The notes: generated by a model not told the origin, from the letters alone. DNA of 64,000 bases from Sepiola atlantica (GCA_963556195.1 OY744521.1:136328399-136392398); one strand, 5' to 3'; shown: positions 33,596 to 44,579, numbered from the stretch's first letter. Numbers and translations are program-made.

Positions 33596-34590
33596 AACTA
33601 GACTACCAAGCCTTGGACGAATATTTAATATAATCAAATCCTTCTAAACTAAAAGAAATATCCAGGTCGTTCTCGATGGCTGTATATCCAAACAACAGCA
33701 AATTAATGCGAATGTGTCCCAGGGGCCGATACTTGGACACACATATTCAAGGCAATGACTGAATGCTTAGAAAATGATCTCTAGTCTGTAGTAGAATGGG
33801 GTAAAATGGATGGCTACATTCAATGCTACCAAGACAGTTCCTTTACTTTAACAATTATAAGAAACCTTTCCAACCACCGATTGCCACGGCTGGTAGCAGC
33901 CTTTTCGAGAGTCCAACGGTTAAACTCCTCGGTTTAACATTCACAGGAAACACGAATTAGAATAAATACATAGAATATACTTCCACGTCTGCTGCAATGA
34001 AGGTGGGATCCCTCTACCAGGCCAGACAACTTTTCACATCTGACAGTATTCTATATCTCTATAAAGCCACCATTCGGCCATGCATTGAGTATTGTTGCCA
34101 CATCTGGGCTGGTGCACCAACCACTAGTCTCTCATCCTTTGACAAGGTGCATAAAAGAGTCTCTAACCTATTTGATCCCGCACTGTTTACCAAGCTCCAG
34201 GTTCTGTCCCATCGCCACAATGTTGCATCCATGTGCTTGTTTTGCAAGTGCTTCCACAGAATTCGCTCCGATAAACTTACTTCACTTGTGCCTTTTCAGC
34301 TAAAATATCCCCGACCTACTCGACTAGCAGCAAAATCCACCATTTCAATGTACAGGTCCCCAGATGCCGGAAAACTTTCTACTCTACTAGCTTATTTCCT
34401 AGGACCGCTTTTTTGGAATTCCCTTTCTGTACCCTGTTTCTCCGACTGTACCATCATGCAGAAATTTAAATGTAATGGGAACAAACATCTTGCTGTAGAA
34501 CTCTCCATTTAGGATGCCCCCTATAAATCTGGCCTCTAATCACCGTAGATTCTTACGTCTTGGTGGCAATATGCTAATACTACATTGTTT
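33596..34590 (+). pseudogene. LINE-1 copy c: 5'-truncated RT C-terminal half
   Basis: The DNA from ttaatataatcaaatcct onward parallels LINE-1 at 50.33 kb. The first part is out of frame; the frame 33997-34512 (171 aa) then reads KVGSLYQARQLF, ILYLYKATIRPCIEYCCHIW, KRVSNL, RHNVASMCLFCKCFHRI and FWNSLSVPCFSD, ending in MQKFKCNGNKHL. This is the RT thumb and tail of the Jockey-like LINE-1 seen in 37.7-40.7 kb. Endonuclease and the catalytic RT core are absent, so it is a dead copy. Confidence 0.85.
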
Positions 34591-37429
34591 CCAATTGTCT
34601 TGAATTTATCCTTCACGCCGAATTTGAATAAATTCCGTTTTAGAAAAGGTGCCGCTGGTTATTGCGCAGTACTTACTTCGCCATTCGCCTCATTGCACGA
34701 GCACCATTCCAATGGAGAGCCATCACCAGAACTACTAATTCGTTGGCCGGGCAGATTACTTCTGCTAACGCGATTTGACAGTGTTTGGGATCACAGGGAA
34801 TGCAAGTATTTCGAGGCTGTTTTGCATATTCAATGGTTAGCGTATTTCGTATTTGTATTTCGAATTTAAAAACAGACATACCCTTTGTCTACTTAGAAGA
34901 TTGGCGTTACGCAATCTTCTGACATCCATTTTTATTCATCTCCCTTATGGCGGATCAAGTTAAGCTCATCTACTTAATGATACTAGACAAGTAAAACTAC
35001 CTGGCTGCAAGTTATTAAAGAGAATGTTATCCCCAAAGACTGCACACTTAGTCACATCGCTTCATCCTGCTCCGGGGTGTATGAAATTCAAGTTATTGCT
35101 TAATAATTCAAATGCAGTCTCTAGTTAACGATAGCCAACGTTTGACGTCAGAGATAATTGTCCAATCGAATTGGAGAATGAAAGATAATGATGGCGACAT
35201 GCGCAAATCTCATAATTCCTTTTATTCATTACTTGAAAGATTCAGCCAACTGACATAACGTCGACCAACGTGGCCAGTTGATGTTCTACTGTTGAATATT
35301 CTATAGTAGTGAAATTGGTGCTAATAATCTCTTAATTGGCCATTAGTGCAATGCAGACATTTGCAGGCCTTCAAGTACAGCATTTGTTGGATACGTATTT
35401 ATACGTAGGAAAATTAAAGAAGAAGCAATTTTGAGGTGCCTGAAGTTATTCAAAGGTCGAAACATGCGTGCATTTGTGTAGCCGCTCAAATCTCATAATA
35501 ATATAACCATGAAAATCGGTCGTATGAATTCTGAGTCGAATCAAAACGAGAGACTGGTGGAAATGATAGCGTTTAAATACGAAGACATTCATTTATTTAT
35601 ATCGGTACGATACTGATAACCAAAAGTACTCGATTATTTTTACGGGAGGGTATTGCATTAACGCTAAGTTGAAATGACCATCTTCCTTTCCTCGCTGTTC
35701 TGATACTACACTTCATATGTTCTGTATTCGGTCAGTGAAGGAGAAATCCGTCTATACTAGAGCCATTTAAATTTTTGTTACAATCTAGAGTTCCTCTTTT
35801 TAGGGAGCTTTATTTCCTTCAAAAAAAAACAACCTATCATCTGCCCTCGTGGAGAGGTAAGTAAATAGGGGCATAAGCCGTTTTTCTAGTATTTTCATGT
35901 ACTCGTCTGCATCGACTTATCACACCATATCAGTTTGCCGACCATGTAACCGTACATACACCTCACATCAACCCTAACCCTAACACTAACCCTAACCATA
36001 ACCGTACATGCATCTTACATCTTTATTTATCCATTCCCATGCTTTACGGTTCATTCTACACAACTTGACCGAAATCTTTCAGCTGATCTTTTAATGCAGC
36101 GTTCAGAGGAATCACTAGAAAGACAAAATCGCGATTGATCAGAGCAAAACCTTTACTAAACAATTCTTCATATTTCTTACAAGAAGTGAACGCTTTTTAA
36201 TCCTTGATGTTCTTCTTGGTTCACAAGGACTTTTTGCACATCTTTTTAATGTGTATCCAATACCTTCATTCCAGTTATTGTAATTCTGTAACATTTTTAT
36301 TTTTTGTTTACTTTTGTTTGCCTTACAAAGGCCTATTGCCACTGAAGATTAAGGGGGTACTATGATAGGGGTCAGATTTCTAGGAGTAACATGTATAAAG
36401 AGATGGGCATTTTGCTGTTGTACTTTGTACGGCGAATCGGACATCTGTATAGAGCTCACGAAGATCATGTCTTCAAGATTGTCTGGTCTGCATGAAGTTC
36501 TCCTCGTTGGTCACAGTTATTCGTTAACCTGCAAGAATGCAGGTGTTTCCCCCCCAACACCTAGAACAACAAGGCTCGGCGGTTGCATGCGAAGTCGAGG
36601 CATATTCGGTTCAGAACACATAAAAGGAACGGCACAGAAACATGGTTGCCACCTCTACTTCATTGATTTTGCTTTCACATGCAGAGTTGACCAGAGAGCG
36701 CCGGATCCTGATGTCGATTCCCCCATGTATTTTATTAGAGCCATGTTAATTGGAGTATTGATTTACTCCTCTCCAGGAGTTAGGCACAAGGCCAGTTTTT
36801 ATCTTTCTCCCACAAGTAAGATGTGACCCAAGGTCGGGTCGGGAAGAAAGGTTGGACTTTATTGGGTGTTGTTGTAGTTTACTTGTTAGTCGCTCATGTA
36901 AATGACACACAAGACACAAATAAAAACACGTACAATCTTTTGTCCTGGGTTTATGCGTTTTTTCCTTGGCTTTATTAATGATCAAGAGACACAAAATAAA
37001 GTATGGTTGTGAAAGGGTTTCTTTGTTTATTCATATATTTGATTGTCAGCTCGTCGTTGTTTTCGTAGTTAGTCTTCTACTCGAATCTCTGTGTATACAT
37101 GTGTGTAGATTTGCATGTGTGCGTACTACCTGCGGGCGTGGCTGCGTAAATTCGTTCGTCTCTCCATGCCTCGCTTTATCGTCTGTTTTTCTCCGAGATG
37201 TGTACTCATTACTGAACGCCTATACTCTCAGCGTCCTATCCTAGTCTCTTTTACTCGGTCCCTTTCGTATTGTTTCTTCTCGACAATCGATATTTCCCTT
37301 TTTTATCTCTATATCATTAACATGTTTAAAAACGTCTATTTTAACGTGACTTATTTCATTCTGTGTTTTTATATTGTCATTGGTTGTTTGTTATTATTAG
37401 ACTGGGATGGTGTTCAGAAGAAATAGAAG
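34591..37429. other. Intergenic, no recognised gene
   Basis: Contains a short telomere-like array (35970-36003). The longest frame (36362-36826, 154 codons) shows no domain, and its codon use looks unconstrained; I do not call it a gene. The stretch 36.9-37.4 kb is T-rich. Confidence 0.55.
35970..36003. repeat. Short interstitial telomere-like array (CCCTAA)n
   Basis: Five to six CCCTAA-type units, two imperfect (cactaa, ccataa). It lies between two related 20-bp segments, accgtacatacacctcacat on the left and accgtacatgcatcttacat on the right. Confidence 0.75.
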
Positions 37430-37526
37430 AAATTATAGGTTATTTGGGCCATCCGAGATTATAAGTCTGGTTTTATCCGCAATTATAAGTCTGGTTTTAC
37501 AAACACACACACACACACACACACAT

Positions 37527-37607
<81 letters not shown>

Positions 37608-37670
37608 CAGACTTGTAATTGCGGATAAAACCAGACTTATAATCGCGGATGGTCCAAATAACCTATAATT
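37430..37670. repeat. Inverted repeat centred on (CA)n(TA)n microsatellite
   Basis: Arms 37430-37498 and 37602-37670 are almost perfectly complementary (ataggttatttgg against ccaaataacctat; ataagtctggttttatccg against its complement). Each arm itself contains a direct duplication of ttataagtctggtttt. The centre is (CA)n 37502-37535 and (TA)n 37535-37602. It looks like a hairpin element whose loop is, or has become, a microsatellite. Confidence 0.85.
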
Positions 37671-37672
37671 TC

Positions 37673-37676
<4 letters not shown>

Positions 37677-37718
<42 letters not shown>
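37677..37718. repeat. (TA)n microsatellite at the LINE-1a 3' end
   Basis: TA run of about 42 bp immediately downstream (minus orientation) of the LINE-1 3' end; the other copy at 51.43 kb has no TA there. Confidence 0.9.
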
Positions 37719-37720
<2 letters not shown>

Positions 37721-40681
37721 ACATGGTTCACCCCAAACAAGGCAGGCCGCCACTGTAGACGTAAGGGGCTACTGAGAAAAAAGAAAAGGGGAGAAGGTTG
37801 GGGGGGTCAGCCTAAATCATGATCCGCGCAGCGAGATGTCTGTTTACATTAGTTTTAAATTTTTGCATGTCAGTACTGTCGGGGAAAAAGGGGGCAGGGA
37901 GAGAGTTCCAGAGGCCAGCAGCACGAGGAAAGAAGCTATTTGAGTAGAAGGTTCTCCGGCATCGGGGGACCTCCACAGTGAATGAATGAGATTTAGTTGA
38001 TTGTCGAGTTAGTCTAGCGAATTTACGTCGAGGGTGCACCAGTGTAGCCAATTCATCAGAAGTACTTATAAAACAAACATAAGGATGCTACATTGCGGCG
38101 ATCGGACAGGGGCTGAAGCTTGGTTGACAGTGAAGGACCTATTAGGTTGGCGACTCTTTTTTGGACCTTGTCAAGGAGGGGGAGACTAGTAGATGATGCA
38201 CCAGCCCAGATGTGGCAACAATACTCCATGCATGGACGTATGGTGGCCTTGTATAGATATAGGATAATGTCAGGTGTGAGGAGCTTACTAGCACGGTAGA
38301 GGGAGCCAACCTTTTTTGCGGCAGCCTTGGCAGTGCCTACAATGTATTCGTTCCAATTCATGTTACCTGTGAAGGTTAGGCCGAGGTGTTTGAATGATGA
38401 ACTCTCAGGTAGGGTGTTATTTGCCATGGCAATCGGTGGTTGGAGAGGCTTCTTGTAGTTGTTGAAGGAAAGTAGCTTTGTCTTTGCGGCATTAAAGGTT
38501 ACCAACCATTTATGACCCCAATCCACTACAGCCTGGAGGTCATTTACTAAAGATTCATCCATTGCCTCGGATATGATCGCGTCTGATTTACCAACATGGC
38601 GAGAGTAAAGCGTGGTGTCGTCAGCAAATAAGCCAATCTCCGACTCTATATCATCAGGGAGATCGTTTATATAGATCAGGAACAACAAAGGTCCAAGGAT
38701 AGATCCCTGGGGTACACCTGCATTTATGTCATGTTGCTTAGATGAACGACCATCGAGGACAACCTGGATTTTTCTTTTGTTTAGGAAGGATCTAATTATA
38801 TTAAATAGTAGCCCAGTAATACCGTATGAGCGTATTTTCAGGAGAAGCCCTTTATGTCAAACCTTGTCAAAGGCCTTGGATATATCAAGCGCTACTGCCC
38901 TAGCTTCACCTGCCTTGTCGAGAGTATGATACATACGTTCAGAGATGACTGTTAGGATGTCTGCAGTAGATCGTGTATGTCTAAATCCATACTGGCGGTC
39001 AGATAGAAGTTTAGCATTACTTAAGTGCTGTACTAACGCTAGATTGATTAAGGATTCAAAGATTTTGGCAAAGATCGGCAGCAGACTGATTGGGCGGTAG
39101 TTCTGAGGGTCAGTTCTATTTCCAGAACTCTTGTAGACAGGTACCACAGAGGCAATTTTCCAGCAATCGGGGAAGCAAGATTCAGCTAGGAATTTATTGA
39201 AGAGTTTGTAGAGGACGGGGGCCAGTTCAGCAGAACATTTCTTTATTATTATTACAGGTATAAGATCAGGCCCACAAGCTTTAGAGGTGTCAAGGTTTTT
39301 TATGATGTCTCTGACCTGGGATGGGGTGATGACCAGGTTATCACGTGTGACTTCGGTCTGCAAAGGGAATTCGGGGAGGGGGTGATTATCTGAGTCTAAA
39401 GTAGAGTTAGAAGCGAAACGCTGGGGCAGTAGTTCAGCCTTATCAGTGGTCGTGCAGACGACATCATTGTGGCTTGATAGTGGAGGAATCGTTGATTGAC
39501 CATTATTCACCACACTATTGTAGATTTTCCAGAAATCGCGAGTACCTAGTTTCTGAGACTGGATGCGTCTTTTTGTTAACTCATTATACCTTCTCTTTGC
39601 TTCGCCTATCACGGCCTTACACTTATTTCTTGACTCTATAAATTTATGTCTATTAGTAGCTGACTTATGGCGGCCGAATTTACGGAATGCTTGTTGCCTC
39701 TCAGAAATGGCAGCTGCACATTCTGAAGTGAACCATTGAGGAGAGTAGGGCTTGCTAAAGAATTTTCGCATGGGGACATAGACTTCAATGCCTGCTTTGA
39801 CCCATTCAGTTAATTCGTTTGCACATTGGTTGGCAGGTAGTGAGAAGGTTTTCCTCCATGGGGCGTCACTGATGTGATCTCTGATTGACTCGAAATCAGC
39901 CTGCTCATAGTATCTTGTTGTTTTGAGCAACGGTTCATCAGCTTTTGGACGACTTTTTAGGGTGATATGTATCATTAGCACAATGTGATCAGCATTCCCG
40001 AGTGGTCTATGAGCTTTCGTCACACAAGCCTCTGGCATTGAGGTCAAGAAGAGGTCTAGAAGTGAGGCTTGCTGGTCTACTAGATCGGGGATGCGGGTCG
40101 GAAAATCGACAGTCTGAGAGAGGGAGTGAGCTAGGGAGAAATTATACGTAGAGTCGCCGGCTGCGTCAGTAAGGCTAGAGAATCCCAACCAGTCACGGTG
40201 GTGGGCATTAAAATCCCCAAATACATGTATCTGGGCATTCGAGTCAGTTAAGAGTGTTCTATCTATGCTTTCAGAGACAGAGTTTAGCAGAGTACAGTCC
40301 TGGGTCGACGGGGAGCGGTATAAGAAATATAAGTAACTGACGCTGTCATGTAAAGTCAATCTAAAGCACATGTAATCTTGGTCATCTGATTCTAACCTAT
40401 GTTCTCTAGTCAGGGGGAGGGTGTTCCGAACATAAACTCCTAGCCCGTGCATATGTTTGTCAGAGTCTTTACGGTAGAGTGGGAGGTAGTCAGTCATGTC
40501 AAAGTGGTGAGAGGAGGTTGAGGATTTAAGATTAGTTTCACTAAGAGCTAGGATATCCGGGGAGTTTGTCAGGAGAAAGGTTTCTACGTCGTTGATGTTG
40601 GTTCTAAGTCCCCGAATATTTGTAAATGCGAGCCTCAAGGGCGGAGGCGAAAGTGTTTTTTGTTGGGTGTCTGGTTTAGGT
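37719..40681 (-). mobile_element. LINE-1 copy a: near full-length Jockey-like non-LTR retrotransposon
   Basis: About 2.96 kb on the minus strand. The 5' end is shared with the copy at 48460 (taaaccagacac, then caacaaaaaaca): homology stops abruptly upstream in both. The 3' untranslated region (tcagtagccccttacgtcta, ttgtttggggtgaac) also matches the 51.3-51.43 kb copy. A single coding region with endonuclease plus RT fills the interior; no separate ORF1 is present. Confidence 0.85.
37812..40638 (-). pseudogene. LINE-1a endonuclease-reverse transcriptase, two lesions
   Basis: The N-terminal half (38857-40638, 593 aa) has an APE-type endonuclease: TNIRGL, LALSETNL, VFGDFNAHHRDWLG, LDLFLTS and LGNADHIVL. 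The RT then shows SKACGPDLIP, YRPISLLPIFAKIFE, YGFRHTRSTADI and VALDISKAFDKV. There the Trp of the family's KVWHKGL is a TGA stop (38854-38856). The frame resumes unchanged to GVPQGSILGPLLFLIYINDL and the catalytic GLFADDTTLYS. A deletion of about 11-13 bp near 38050 relative to the 48-51 kb copy shifts the last 79 codons (37812-38051; LWNSLPAPFF, QKFKTNVNRHL). Only these two disabling changes are evident, so this copy is fairly recent but dead. Confidence 0.88.
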
Positions 40682-41189
40682 TTGCTTTTATTTCTATAGC
40701 ACTAGATAACAAATTTCTCACCTGGATAACTTTTTCGTTTTTGGAATACCATTCACCACCTTAATTGTTTTTAATCAACCTCTTTGATATCTTTCTTGAA
40801 GCTGTTTTAAACTTTATGACTTGGATGAACTGTATAAGTTTAGCAAAAAAGTATGTTTTGGGCCGATATATTTGATGTTTTATATAATTTTATATATTTT
40901 CGTGTAAATTTTTTTTATATATTTTCAAAGTTTAATTTTATTACCTGCAGTAATGTCATTGCGGTAATGGTCCTCTGAGGAGAAGATTTTCTTTGAAAAC
41001 TTATGAGTTAAGGACTTTAAAAGACTTTGCTTGAACATTGAATGCTAATAAAATTTATTTCGTACCTTATTTTATTCTTTCACTTTATCTAGTGCTATTA
41101 ATGCTCTATCCAGTATATTTAGCTTCAGTTTTATCCGGATCTTCACTAATTAAAGATATTAGGTGCCTCTTATATCTTTTGTTGTATTA

Positions 41190-41193
<4 letters not shown>

Positions 41194-41277
<84 letters not shown>
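41194..41277. repeat. (TA)n microsatellite
   Basis: TA run of about 84 bp with one G interruption at 41261. Confidence 0.95.
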
Positions 41278-41470
41278 AACTGTTACGTGGTAAACAGCTG
41301 ATAATCCCCGTTTTAATATTTCACGCTTACGTTAAGGTCCCCTGTTTTTATTTCACTATTAGATATTTGAATCCCCTTTTTTATTTATGAATTTTCCGAC
41401 GAATGCTAAGTCTGCGATATCTTAGATTTACTTAGTTTCTCTGGGAATTTAAACTGCATTTTTTCTCTTT

Positions 41471-41496
41471 TGTTTAAAATGACTCAAAGCTTCTTT

Positions 41497-41564
<68 letters not shown>

Positions 41565-41586
41565 AAAGAAGCTTTGAGTCATTTTA

Positions 41587-41590
<4 letters not shown>
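41471..41590. repeat. Perfect 120-bp palindrome with (TA)30 centre
   Basis: Arm 41471-41500 (tgtttaaaatgactcaaagc, then ttctttagac) is the exact reverse complement of 41561-41590. The centre, 41501-41560, is pure TA and itself palindromic. Another TA tract starts at 41590. Confidence 0.95.
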
Positions 41591-41624
<34 letters not shown>

Positions 41625-41739
41625 CGGCTTACTGTGGGAGACCGACTTTTCAGCATCGTTAAGTAGACGAATACTCCGAGAAAAAAAGAGAAAAAACACA
41701 AATCACAGGTTCGAGCCAACCTAGCAACAGACACTTTTT

Positions 41740-41779
41740 TTTTGTTAAAAACTATGCATTAGCATAGTTTTTAACAAAA
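41740..41779. repeat. Perfect hairpin, 18-bp arms, 4-nt loop
   Basis: ttttgttaaaaactatgc, loop atta, then the exact complement. No U-tract terminator or other context; function unknown. Confidence 0.9.
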
Positions 41780-41852
41780 CATTTCATATTAACTCTTGTA
41801 TAACCTATGATTAAGCACTTTATTGTTCTTTTTATTTAACCTATAATGCATG

Positions 41853-41853
<1 letters not shown>

Positions 41854-41926
<73 letters not shown>

Positions 41927-41942
41927 ATGTGTGTGTGTGTGT
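41854..41942. repeat. (TA)n(GT)n compound microsatellite
   Basis: TA to 41904, then GT repeats with one TATG interruption. Confidence 0.95.
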
Positions 41943-42019
41943 GCATTTAGACAGCATATTTTAATTTAGGCAAACATTGTTAAATAACACGGATTGGTTT
42001 TTATTGATAAAACTTATTT

Positions 42020-43582
42020 TTATTTTTTAAATTTTCCTAATAGTCCGTTTAGTAGTTCGGTCAAATTGGTGTATGTAAGCTCCGTGGGTTTCTTGTTCCA
42101 TTTTTTTTTTGTTTTCGCTAGTACTTTCGATTTGATTCGTCAAATCATCTTCAGGCAATGTTAGTCTTGGTTTCTTTACAAATCTGTCTTTACTGTCGAT
42201 TTTTTTTATCATTATAACGGCTAGTAAATTACGATTTTAAAAAGAGCGTCTATAATATTGAGATGTTACATGCGAACGTGATTACGTTCTAAGCATGTGC
42301 AAGATTCAAAAGTTTGATTGTTTAACAGCTAAGAATTTGATTACGTTCTAAGCGCGTCCAAGATTCAAAAGTATTATTGCTTAACGGCTAAGAATTACCG
42401 TTTATTACTGTGCTAGACATTTTAAAATGTTGTGACTAGTTTCGGAATTCACATTATTGCTTGTGGGGTGTTCAGTTTTTATGTAGAGGGCTTCAATATT
42501 TTTTAATCTTTTGATGTTCGTATCGTGGTGTATCAGTCTTAGTATTGTTAACTAGGATGTGTCTATATTGAGAAATGGACAGTCATGTTTTTTTAGGTGT
42601 TGACAAATAAAGCTAGTGTCTGAAGAAATGCAAGATGAGTCTTCGGGAAAGGGATGTGGTAGTGAAACTGATGTAACAATTATTTTTATTATTGTCGAAG
42701 ATACATTCTTCCATTGAGCATTGAAACTGATATATTACATTGAAATGTTATTTTTAACTACATGGTTTTATGTTTTTATTTTTTATAATAAATGATGAAT
42801 TTTATTTTATTATTAGAGTTGATGGGGCATTTGTTGCGAATATTATGTTTTTAAGAGCTTTTTCATCCAATTTAAAGTTCAAGTGCATTTTGTAACAGTA
42901 GAATAGATTTATCTAGTGGGAATTATTTAGCTGATTATTATTAGTATTGTCTAAGTTTCTAATCATTAATTTTATTTGTTCGTCTATAATATAATTCATT
43001 AGTTGATTATTAATTAGGACTTATTTAATGTTTTTAATTCGTTAAGGAATATTTGGGGGTTGAAGAGATTAACTTTGCACAGTTTGATAGATTTTTAATC
43101 ATTGCCATTTCATATCGATATGAACATTCGCTTAAAATGCATGTATTAATGGAGTTAGGTTTTTTTATAGAAAAAGCTGATGAATCCGTCATTGTTAGAA
43201 TCAATGAGAACATCTAAAAACGGAATTTTATTATTAATGTTAAGCTCATAACTGACTGTAAGTACGGAGTCATTTTGAAAAATGTCTTGTAGTTTTTATC
43301 TCATAATTATGGTCTGCTAAAATAAGGATGTCATCAACGTAGCGGGCATAAATGGAAGGTTTAGTGATTATATTAAATATTTTATTTTCGAGGTCAGCCA
43401 TGTACAAATTACTGAAGGTCGGTCTGAGAACTGATCCCATAGAAACACCGTCAATTTGGGTATAGATGTTTCCCTTATATTCCTAGAAAGGGACTTCCGT
43501 TGTTCAAATGTTCAAATTAATAATAACTTTTTAAGTATTTTAGGCTTGTTCAAATTTGAAGGCATGACCATGTTCTAGTGCA
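42020..43582 (-). pseudogene. Penelope-like element: RT and GIY-YIG remnant
   Basis: Minus-strand translation across frames gives a Penelope-type RT near 43300-43480 (IDGVSMGSVL, SNLYMADLENKIF, then ARYVDDILILADH with the catalytic VDD). Near 43100-43220 it gives IPFLDVLIDSNNDG. Further down (42450-42680) a GIY-YIG-like end reads GFTTTSLSRRL, HLKKHDC and RLKNIEALYIKTEHP. Several stops and frameshifts are present, so no enzyme is made. A hammerhead-like motif lies downstream at 42154-42125. The block ends upstream at an inverted repeat (43561-43615), where a second fragment in the opposite direction begins. Confidence 0.75.
42125..42154 (-). ncRNA. Hammerhead-like motif near the Penelope-like 3' end
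   Basis: The minus strand reads CTGAAGA, one unpaired T, a potential stem gatttg/caaatc with a 6-nt loop, then GAAA. This fits the CUGANGA...GAAA core of hammerhead ribozymes except for the extra base before stem II. Penelope-like elements are known to carry hammerhead motifs in their terminal repeats. Folding of stems I and III was not tested. Confidence 0.4.
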
Positions 43583-43615
43583 CTTTTCTCCCATGCACTA
43601 GAACATGGTCATGCC
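43561..43615. repeat. Perfect 22-bp inverted repeat joining two Penelope-like fragments
   Basis: ggcatgaccatgttctagtg plus ca at 43561-43582 is exactly complementary to 43594-43615, with an 11-nt loop. The left arm belongs to the minus-strand RT fragment; the right arm starts a plus-strand terminal fragment. Confidence 0.85.
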
Positions 43616-43928
43616 ACAGTATCCTTGCTCACCCCCATCTTTCCACTTCTTCCCCACTCATTTTCATAAACATTCATTTTTCATTCCTCACCAAGCACGG
43701 ACGTCCACCCTACTGTTTTCTCCAGTAGTGGCTACTATTTTCTTCCTTTTTCCCATATGTCAACCCTATATGTGTTTGTACTTGCATGACATTTTTCTTT
43801 ATATTATCATCCTGATGAAGTCTTATAAATAAAGACGAAACGTTGATGTACACATAAAAAACATCCATTTTTTTGTTTTCCTTTTTTATTTTCCCATTAC
43901 GTCGGATTACCTTCATCCTTCTCTTCCC
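43594..43928 (+). mobile_element. Penelope-like terminal fragment, opposite orientation
   Basis: Non-coding, pyrimidine-rich sequence running from the inverted-repeat arm to a TA tract. It carries the hammerhead-like motif at 43812-43840 and an AATAAA string inside that motif's loop. The 75-codon frame at 43605-43832 is a low-complexity translation. Assignment to a Penelope-like terminal repeat rests on the shared arm and the ribozyme-like motif. Confidence 0.45.
43812..43840 (+). ncRNA. Hammerhead-like motif
   Basis: CTGATGA at 43812-43818, one extra A, a gtctt/aagac stem with a 7-nt loop, then GAAA at 43837-43840 followed by CGTTG. The core boxes are exact; the extra base before stem II and weak stems I/III leave activity open. 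Confidence 0.45.

Positions 43929-43961
<33 letters not shown>
43929..43961. repeat. (TA)n microsatellite
   Basis: TA run with one G interruption, at the left edge of a partial SINE-B copy. Confidence 0.9.
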
Positions 43962-44040
43962 CCCTTCGACCAGAAGTAATTATCATCTCTCCTACACTGA
44001 TGACTGCAAAAAGTAAGACACACTAGTGTCTGTAGGTACA
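43962..44040 (+). repeat. SINE-B, partial copy
   Basis: cccttcgaccagaagtaatt through cactgatgactgcaaaaag repeats the body of the fuller copy at 44270-44325. The tRNA-like head is absent. Confidence 0.6.
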
Positions 44041-44224
44041 AAAATAATTAATATTTATTTATTAAAATATTGCAATAAAAATAAGATTTGGGCCTCTTTA
44101 AGAGAATTAACTTTAACTTTAGCGTAATGCAATGTCCTCTGTCGTGAGTTGAACTCTACATGATGTGCTTTCTAAGTAATTGCGCCGTCTTCACAATATA
44201 GACATTAATTCTTTTATTTCTTGT

Positions 44225-44343
44225 CGTCACTGTTGGTGGCGGTGGCGAAAGTTACTTTGTAACCGGGATCGAATCCTTCGACCAGCAGTAATTTTCATCT
44301 CTCCTACACTGATGACTGCGAAAAGATAATTGATATTTATTTC

Positions 44344-44346
<3 letters not shown>
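44225..44346 (+). repeat. SINE-B: tRNA-derived SINE with TA tail
   Basis: A-box-like tggtggcggtgg (44234-44245) and B-box-like gggatcgaatcc (44265-44276) at tRNA spacing form a pol III head. The body (ttcgaccagcagtaatt, cactgatgactgcgaaaag) matches 43962-44040, and a TA tract (44347-44384) follows as the tail. Confidence 0.6.

Positions 44347-44384
<38 letters not shown>
44347..44384. repeat. (TA)n microsatellite, SINE-B tail
   Basis: TA run of 38 bp directly following the SINE-B body. Confidence 0.9.
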
Positions 44385-44388
<4 letters not shown>

Positions 44389-44579
44389 AAAGGATGAATA
44401 CGGTTAGAGCAACTTCAGAAATGTCATTTATGCTTAATAAACTATACGAAAATATTTATTATTCTGAAATGTGTCGGTTTTGTTTTGTTCCTGTTAAGAA
44501 ATGTTTTAGATATTCTCAATTTAGGAGCATCTTCGAAGTGTCTTAGATTAATATAACTATTTAAATAACCAGTACTACC

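Larger units (their letters stand above)
40682..41990. other. Intergenic with TA tracts and palindromes, no gene
   Basis: No coding signal. Holds TA tracts at 41194-41277, 41501-41560, 41590-41617 and 41854-41904, a perfect palindrome and a short hairpin, listed separately. Confidence 0.7.

Noticed and set aside
36362..36826. 154-codon frame as a possible host gene
   Set aside because: No recognised domain, no splice or promoter context, odd composition including a poly-C-encoded stretch; consistent with chance.
41705..41722. B-box-like aggttcgagcc as another SINE
   Set aside because: No A box at tRNA spacing on either strand.
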